The notes under the pieces are model-generated. The model saw nothing but the letters and a program-made list of their open reading frames with translations, was not told where the DNA came from and searched no databases. From the NCBI GenBank assembly GCA_001805445.1, contig MHGF01000012.1:1-52818 (forward strand): 52,818 nt of DNA. Direction: 5' to 3'. This stretch comes from Omnitrophica WOR_2 bacterium GWF2_43_52 (GTDB lineage Bacteria; Omnitrophota; Gorgyraeia; Gygaellales; UBA12090). This document shows, one piece after another, positions 49,653 through 52,818 of this stretch. Both the position numbers and the translations under genes were made by a program. Position 1 is the first letter of the stretch; every line of letters begins with the position of its first letter.

Positions 49653-52151
49653 TTAGTTCCTGTTCCCGAAGATACCGTCAATGATTGAGCCGGTGATATC
49701 CTTGAAGAGTTCTACGCGCGGCGTTTTGTATTTAAAGTCCGGTTTCTGCAATGTCCCTCTGATTTCGATGATGCCAAATCGTCCTGCCTGTCCCATCAGC
49801 GCGGTCGTGAAATCCTTGAATGTGCCTGTTGAGGGGATAAAGTCATCGCTTAAATGAACGTTTAACGATGCCTCAACGCTGTTATCAAAGCCGATTTTCC
49901 CCTTGCCTTCAATGCCTACCAGCGGACTTTCAAAGCGCAGATTTTCCGTAAAAATATACTGGTCTTTTATAAAAAATTCGCAGTATCCTTTATCAAAGAC
50001 AAGCGTCGCGAAGTCTTTAGGAAAAATTACCTTGCCTAACCCTTTAAATAAATTGAGTTCCCAGAGTTTGCCATCCTTGACCAATATTTTCCCGGCGCCG
50101 CTTAATTTAGTGTAATCTTGCGCAAATCCGCTCAGTTTGGCTATTGCCTGGAGTGTCCCCGCAAGGTCTTTATCTTTCGCGGGAGTATCGTTCTTCAGTT
50201 TTTCCATATTGATATCGATGATTTTTGCCTCAAGCCAAAAGGGCATGGTAGCTGAATCAAAATTGAGCCTGCAGAGAGCCTCTACAGTACCGTCATAAAA
50301 AGCAAAAGGAGGGAGCGCGATATCTGCTAATCCTTCGGCCTGAGTATACTCTAAGGTTACGGCCTGAGCGTTAAGCCCATAGAAGGAGAGCGATTCTCCT
50401 GCCAGCGATGCGTTGAGGCTACAGAACTTAAGGTTATTGATGTTACCGTTAAGATTAACTTTGGCCTTGACTAATCCTGTGGGGTTAATTTTTTCAAGCT
50501 GGGCTTTGTATTTGGCTAAGGGCAGCGCAAGGTTCTTCAGGTTGACTTCTAAAGAGGAATGGATGTCCGCGCGTATCGCCAGGGTGTCTGAGGCATTGAT
50601 ATCGCCGGTTACGGAAAACTTCGAGTCAAAGTATGTGCCATCGGCTTTTGTTATTGTAATAAGTTTTCCCCGGAGAAGCGCCTGGGTTGTTAAGGAAAGT
50701 TCATCTGATGAAAGGTTTAAGGCAAGTGATGGCGCGTTGAAGTTATTGAGTGAGCCGGTTGTTTGATAGGTTTTATCAAGGTAGGTAAAACGCAAGGGGG
50801 CCCATTTTAATTCATTCAGGGTAAACAGAAGATTCCCCTGTATATCTTTAAAAGGAGTATTTATTGAATCTGCCGTAAGGGTTGCTGTCTCGATGGCCAG
50901 GGTGCCCTGTATTTCAGGGGTTGCCTGGACCGGTAAGGGGGTTTTGAGGCTGAGCACCAGGTTCCCTTTTCCCGCAGTGATGGTAACAGGAAGCTGTACT
51001 TTTAAGGTATCTTTGAGAATTTCCTGCGCGCGGGTAAGATTAAGTTGAGAATGAGCTTCTAGCGAAAGTATCGGATGGCTAAAGTCATCAAGGTTGATTT
51101 TAGCGTTAAACGGCAAATCCCAGATAACCGCGCTCACGCTATCCGCGGTAAGTTTCTGAGGGTTAAAGGCTACTTTGGCAGAAAGATTTTGTATTGTTCC
51201 GATAGTTTCTATGCCTTGTATCTGGCCATGAGTAATATCGGCGGTGCCCGCGTAGTTAAACTGTTTATCGCTAAGCCGGTATATTCCCTGCGCGGCAATC
51301 TGCGTATCAAGTTTTACGGATACTGAGTCTTTGCTAAAGCTTACATCTTTGGCGCTGGCGTTAACATTAGCGCTGATGGTAGTATCCTTAAGCTTTAAGG
51401 CCAGATTACAAGAGGCATTGACAATTCCGTCTTTAAGGGTTATCCCGAGAGTGCTGTAATAAGGCAAAAATTCCTTAAGTAGAATATTATCAAGAGTGAT
51501 TTTTGAAATCAGCTCCTTATTCAATAATTGAAACTCACCTTCTGCCGCGATAGCCGCGGGCTGCGCCGTAAGTAGTGTAAAACGGGTAGTAAATTTGATG
51601 CTTGTCGGTAATGAAAGAAAGATATCCAGCGTTAGGTTATCAATGCTTTTGGCAAAGGCTGGTGAAAAAGTGCTATCCTGGAAGTCAATATGGCCTCCGG
51701 CAATGTGTATGCCTGAGACAATAACGCTGAACTTCTGTTTTTTCTGGGCTGGCTGTTGGGTAGGAAAGAGCTCCATGAGATTAATGATGTTAGGCGGCTT
51801 ACGCTCTACGAATATTCTCGGAGCTTTGATAGTTATCCTGGGGATAAAAACTTTCTTTTCTTTAAAAATAGGCAGGATAAGTATAGCGCAGGCGGCCTCT
51901 TGGATATATACGAGCTCTTTCTGTCCGTCATAGATAGCCAGGTTAGTCAGGATGAGCCCTTTGAAGGGATTAAAGCGAACCGAGTCCAGGCTTGCTTTTT
52001 TGTGGGTTGAGGTTTCTATAGTTTCAATAATGAGGGCCTTGACTTTTCCCGGGATAAGCACCTTGTTGAGGTAAAATAGCCCAATGGCGCCCAGGATAAG
52101 AAGCGCGAGGAAGCCAAAGAATACAAAACGAAGTATTTTTCCCTTCTTCAT
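49653..52151 (-). CDS. AsmA-like/DUF748-type envelope protein
   Basis: 832 residues on the minus strand, convergent with gspD. One N-terminal membrane helix (8-30) is followed by NPFKGLILTNLAIYDGQKELVYIQEA, the typical AsmA start, and a long run of amphipathic beta strands (SLALNLSSDELSLTT, GLVKAKVNLNGNI). The C-terminal part (SGAGKILVKDGKLWELNLFKGLG... PDFKYK) is the AsmA C-terminal region. Proteins of this group bridge the periplasm and move phospholipid or assist outer-membrane assembly. The 44-base gap to gspD has no clear shared terminator. Confidence 0.85.
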   Translation of the reverse strand: MKKGKILRFVFFGFLALLILGAIGLFYLNKVLIPGKVKALIIETIETSTHKKASLDSVRFNPFKGLILTNLAIYDGQKELVYIQEAACAILILPIFKEKKVFIPRITIKAPRIFVERKPPNIINLMELFPTQQPAQKKQKFSVIVSGIHIAGGHIDFQDSTFSPAFAKSIDNLTLDIFLSLPTSIKFTTRFTLLTAQPAAIAAEGEFQLLNKELISKITLDNILLKEFLPYYSTLGITLKDGIVNASCNLALKLKDTTISANVNASAKDVSFSKDSVSVKLDTQIAAQGIYRLSDKQFNYAGTADITHGQIQGIETIGTIQNLSAKVAFNPQKLTADSVSAVIWDLPFNAKINLDDFSHPILSLEAHSQLNLTRAQEILKDTLKVQLPVTITAGKGNLVLSLKTPLPVQATPEIQGTLAIETATLTADSINTPFKDIQGNLLFTLNELKWAPLRFTYLDKTYQTTGSLNNFNAPSLALNLSSDELSLTTQALLRGKLITITKADGTYFDSKFSVTGDINASDTLAIRADIHSSLEVNLKNLALPLAKYKAQLEKINPTGLVKAKVNLNGNINNLKFCSLNASLAGESLSFYGLNAQAVTLEYTQAEGLADIALPPFAFYDGTVEALCRLNFDSATMPFWLEAKIIDINMEKLKNDTPAKDKDLAGTLQAIAKLSGFAQDYTKLSGAGKILVKDGKLWELNLFKGLGKVIFPKDFATLVFDKGYCEFFIKDQYIFTENLRFESPLVGIEGKGKIGFDNSVEASLNVHLSDDFIPSTGTFKDFTTALMGQAGRFGIIEIRGTLQKPDFKYKTPRVELFKDITGSIIDGIFGNRN

Positions 52152-52181
52152 AAGCTGGTATTATATACCTAAATTCGCTAT

Positions 52182-52209
52182 TTGCAAAAAGTAATTTGCG
52201 TGCTATAAT
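52182..52209 (+). promoter_or_regulatory. Plus-strand promoter upstream of the tRNA region
   Basis: TTGCAA (52182-52187), 16-base spacer ending TGC (extended -10), TATAAT (52204-52209). It would transcribe rightwards through 52215-52592. A palindrome TACAGTACTGTA (52227-52238) lies at the expected early transcribed region. Confidence 0.6.
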
Positions 52210-52214
52210 TATAC

Positions 52215-52410
52215 CCTTGCGAATTTTACAGTACTGTAGTGCGAATACATGAGCCTTAAGCACCGCAAGGCTGGAACAGCATAGTCGGGGAGACAATAAG
52301 CCGGCCAAGGCTTAAAGGCCTTGGATATTGCTAAAGGCAGAAGAGTAACAAGATAAAACAATAGCTTTCTTAAAAAAGAGAATCAGACATTATTTATTTA
52401 CAGGAGTTTG
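52215..52410 (+). ncRNA. Candidate untranslated transcript, unassigned
   Basis: No credible open frame. Two stems follow the promoter: AGCCTT/AAGGCT (52252-52272) and CCAAGGC/GCCTTGG (52305-52324). I could not match it to 6S, SRP, RNase P, tmRNA or a known riboswitch. It may be a small RNA or simply the leader of the tRNA transcript. Confidence 0.25.
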
Positions 52411-52440
52411 ACGGGGCCTGCCCCGAACAAAACCTGTAAT
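52411..52440. repeat. Palindromic dispersed repeat, family 1, half copy
   Basis: GGGGCCTGCCCCGAACAAAA followed by CCTGTAATTAA matches one arm and centre of the 34114 and 40686 elements, then diverges. Confidence 0.7.
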
Positions 52441-52469
52441 TAAAATAGCGTAGGTACAGGAAAGATGAT

Positions 52470-52522
52470 GGGGCGTGCCCCGAACAAATTTTCTGTACTT
52501 ACAGAAAATTCGTTCGGGGCGT
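52470..52522. repeat. Long hairpin (repeat family 1-like) overlapping tRNA-Pro
   Basis: GCCCCGAAC (52477-52485) pairs with GTTCGGGGC (52512-52520), and ATTTTCTGT with ACAGAAAAT inside, giving a nearly uninterrupted stem of about 20 bp. Its right arm includes the first six bases of the tRNA-Pro acceptor stem. Confidence 0.8.
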
Positions 52523-52592
52523 GGCTCAGTTTGGCTAGAGCGCTTGCTTTGGGAGCAAGAGGCCACAGGTTCAAGTCCTGTCGCCCCGACCA
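52515..52592 (+). tRNA. tRNA-Pro (anticodon TGG)
   Basis: Acceptor CGGGGCG (52515-52521) pairs with CGCCCCG (52582-52588), and ACCA is encoded. D arm GCTC/GAGC, anticodon stem CTTGC/GCAAG with loop TTTGGGA (anticodon TGG), T arm ACAGG-TTCAAGT-CCTGT. All arms pair and the length is 78 bases, so it should be functional. Confidence 0.95.
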
Positions 52593-52608
52593 ATTTAGTT
52601 TTTAGTGA

Positions 52609-52639
52609 GTCAATAGTCTATAGACTATCGGCTATTGAC
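52609..52639. repeat. Small inverted repeat after tRNA-Pro
   Basis: GTCAATAG ... CTATTGAC around an AGTCTATAGACT core, followed by a further ATTGACTAT word. AT-rich and without a T-tract. Confidence 0.5.
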
Positions 52640-52652
52640 CATTGACTATATT

Positions 52653-52708
52653 GCGCCCGTAGCTCAATTTCCGCCGCAGGCGGACCCGCCTACGGCGGGG
52701 GATAGAGC
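52653..52708 (+). pseudogene. tRNA-Arg-like 5' half with palindromic insert in the D-loop
   Basis: GCGCCCGTAGCTCAATT (52653-52669) and GGATAGAGC (52700-52708) together equal the 5' end of a tRNA-Arg. They are separated by a 30-base insert (52670-52699) made of CCGCCG.AGGCGG and its near-perfect inverse CCGCCT.CGGCGG. After GAGC no anticodon stem or 3' acceptor strand (CGGGCGC) follows before the second copy at 52735, so this is a remnant. Confidence 0.75.
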
Positions 52709-52734
52709 AGGCGTGTAGTAATAATATAGTATTT

Positions 52735-52818
52735 GCGCCCGTAGCTCAACTCCGACGCCTCGACAGGAAGCGTTAGGGGTCGGAGTCCCGACAGAGCGTA
52801 AGCGAGCGTCGGGATTGG
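52735..52818 (+). pseudogene. Second tRNA-Arg-like 5' half with a different palindromic insert
   Basis: GCGCCCGTAGCTCAA (52735-52749) is again interrupted at the same D-loop position by a ~63-base palindromic element with arms CCGACGC / GCGTCGG (52752-52812), after which TTGG resumes the expected D-loop. The window ends there, so a complete 3' half beyond the edge is possible. Confidence 0.65.

Noticed and set aside
52390..52593. Minus-strand open frame opening MVGATGLEPVASCSQ
   Set aside because: It is antisense to tRNA-Pro. This peptide is a well-known false prediction that arises from the reverse strand of tRNA genes.

Overview
The window looks like a chromosomal contig from a Gram-negative-type, uncultivated bacterium. 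The evidence is a type II secretion system (T2SS) with an outer-membrane secretin, a lipid A-type acyltransferase, a lipoprotein signal peptide and an AsmA-like protein. The mix of giant repeat-rich secreted proteins, T2SS, palindromic dispersed repeats and cyclic-di-GMP signalling would fit a candidate phylum such as Omnitrophota. That placement is an impression; no rRNA or phylogenetic marker is present to prove it.

Layout. (1) 1-20347: a locus of secreted carbohydrate-active proteins. It holds the tail of one gene, a 2.6-kb gene (LamG, five-bladed propeller-like, PKD and discoidin domains) and a 16.6-kb gene. The last would encode about 5,542 residues with five hydrolase-like modules, an Asp-box propeller, two carbohydrate-binding modules and about 20 Ig/Fn3 repeats, but a single missing base near 14527 splits it. 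The two complete genes are each preceded by the same ~370-bp cassette: a terminator for the gene before, then a long structured leader carrying a GEMM-I-like (cyclic-dinucleotide riboswitch class) motif, ending in an intrinsic terminator. Base changes between the two copies are compensatory. (2) 20437-23572: dihydrolipoyl dehydrogenase, LipB, a free-standing lipoyl domain and a lipoprotein. (3) 23666-26221: a cluster of three MNT-type nucleotidyltransferases, two HEPN proteins, an HTH protein and a decayed ABC permease. (4) 26419-34037: an operon-like run with an SRPBCC protein, an acyl-ACP-reductase-like enzyme, a membrane histidine kinase, a response regulator, a triple-receiver GGDEF protein and a GAF-HD-GYP protein. 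(5) 34191-36915: a glycolipid-type glycosyltransferase, an acyltransferase and a GT2. (6) 37184-49608: T2SS genes in two blocks. gspE-M lie between 148-bp inverted repeats; then come a small autoregulated MerR-like gene and an ExeA-like ATPase, a GspC-like protein and a secretin with a TonB-like C-terminal domain. (7) 49653-52151 (minus strand): AsmA-like protein. (8) 52152-52818: a promoter, palindromic repeats, tRNA-Pro, and two tRNA-Arg-like 5' halves each carrying a palindromic insert in the D-loop.

How it may work together (inference): the GGDEF and HD-GYP proteins would set cyclic-di-GMP, the riboswitch-like leaders would read it (or a related dinucleotide) to control giant polysaccharide-binding or -degrading proteins, and the T2SS is a plausible exporter for them. 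The glycolipid, lipid A and AsmA genes maintain the envelope. No step of this chain is proven by sequence alone.
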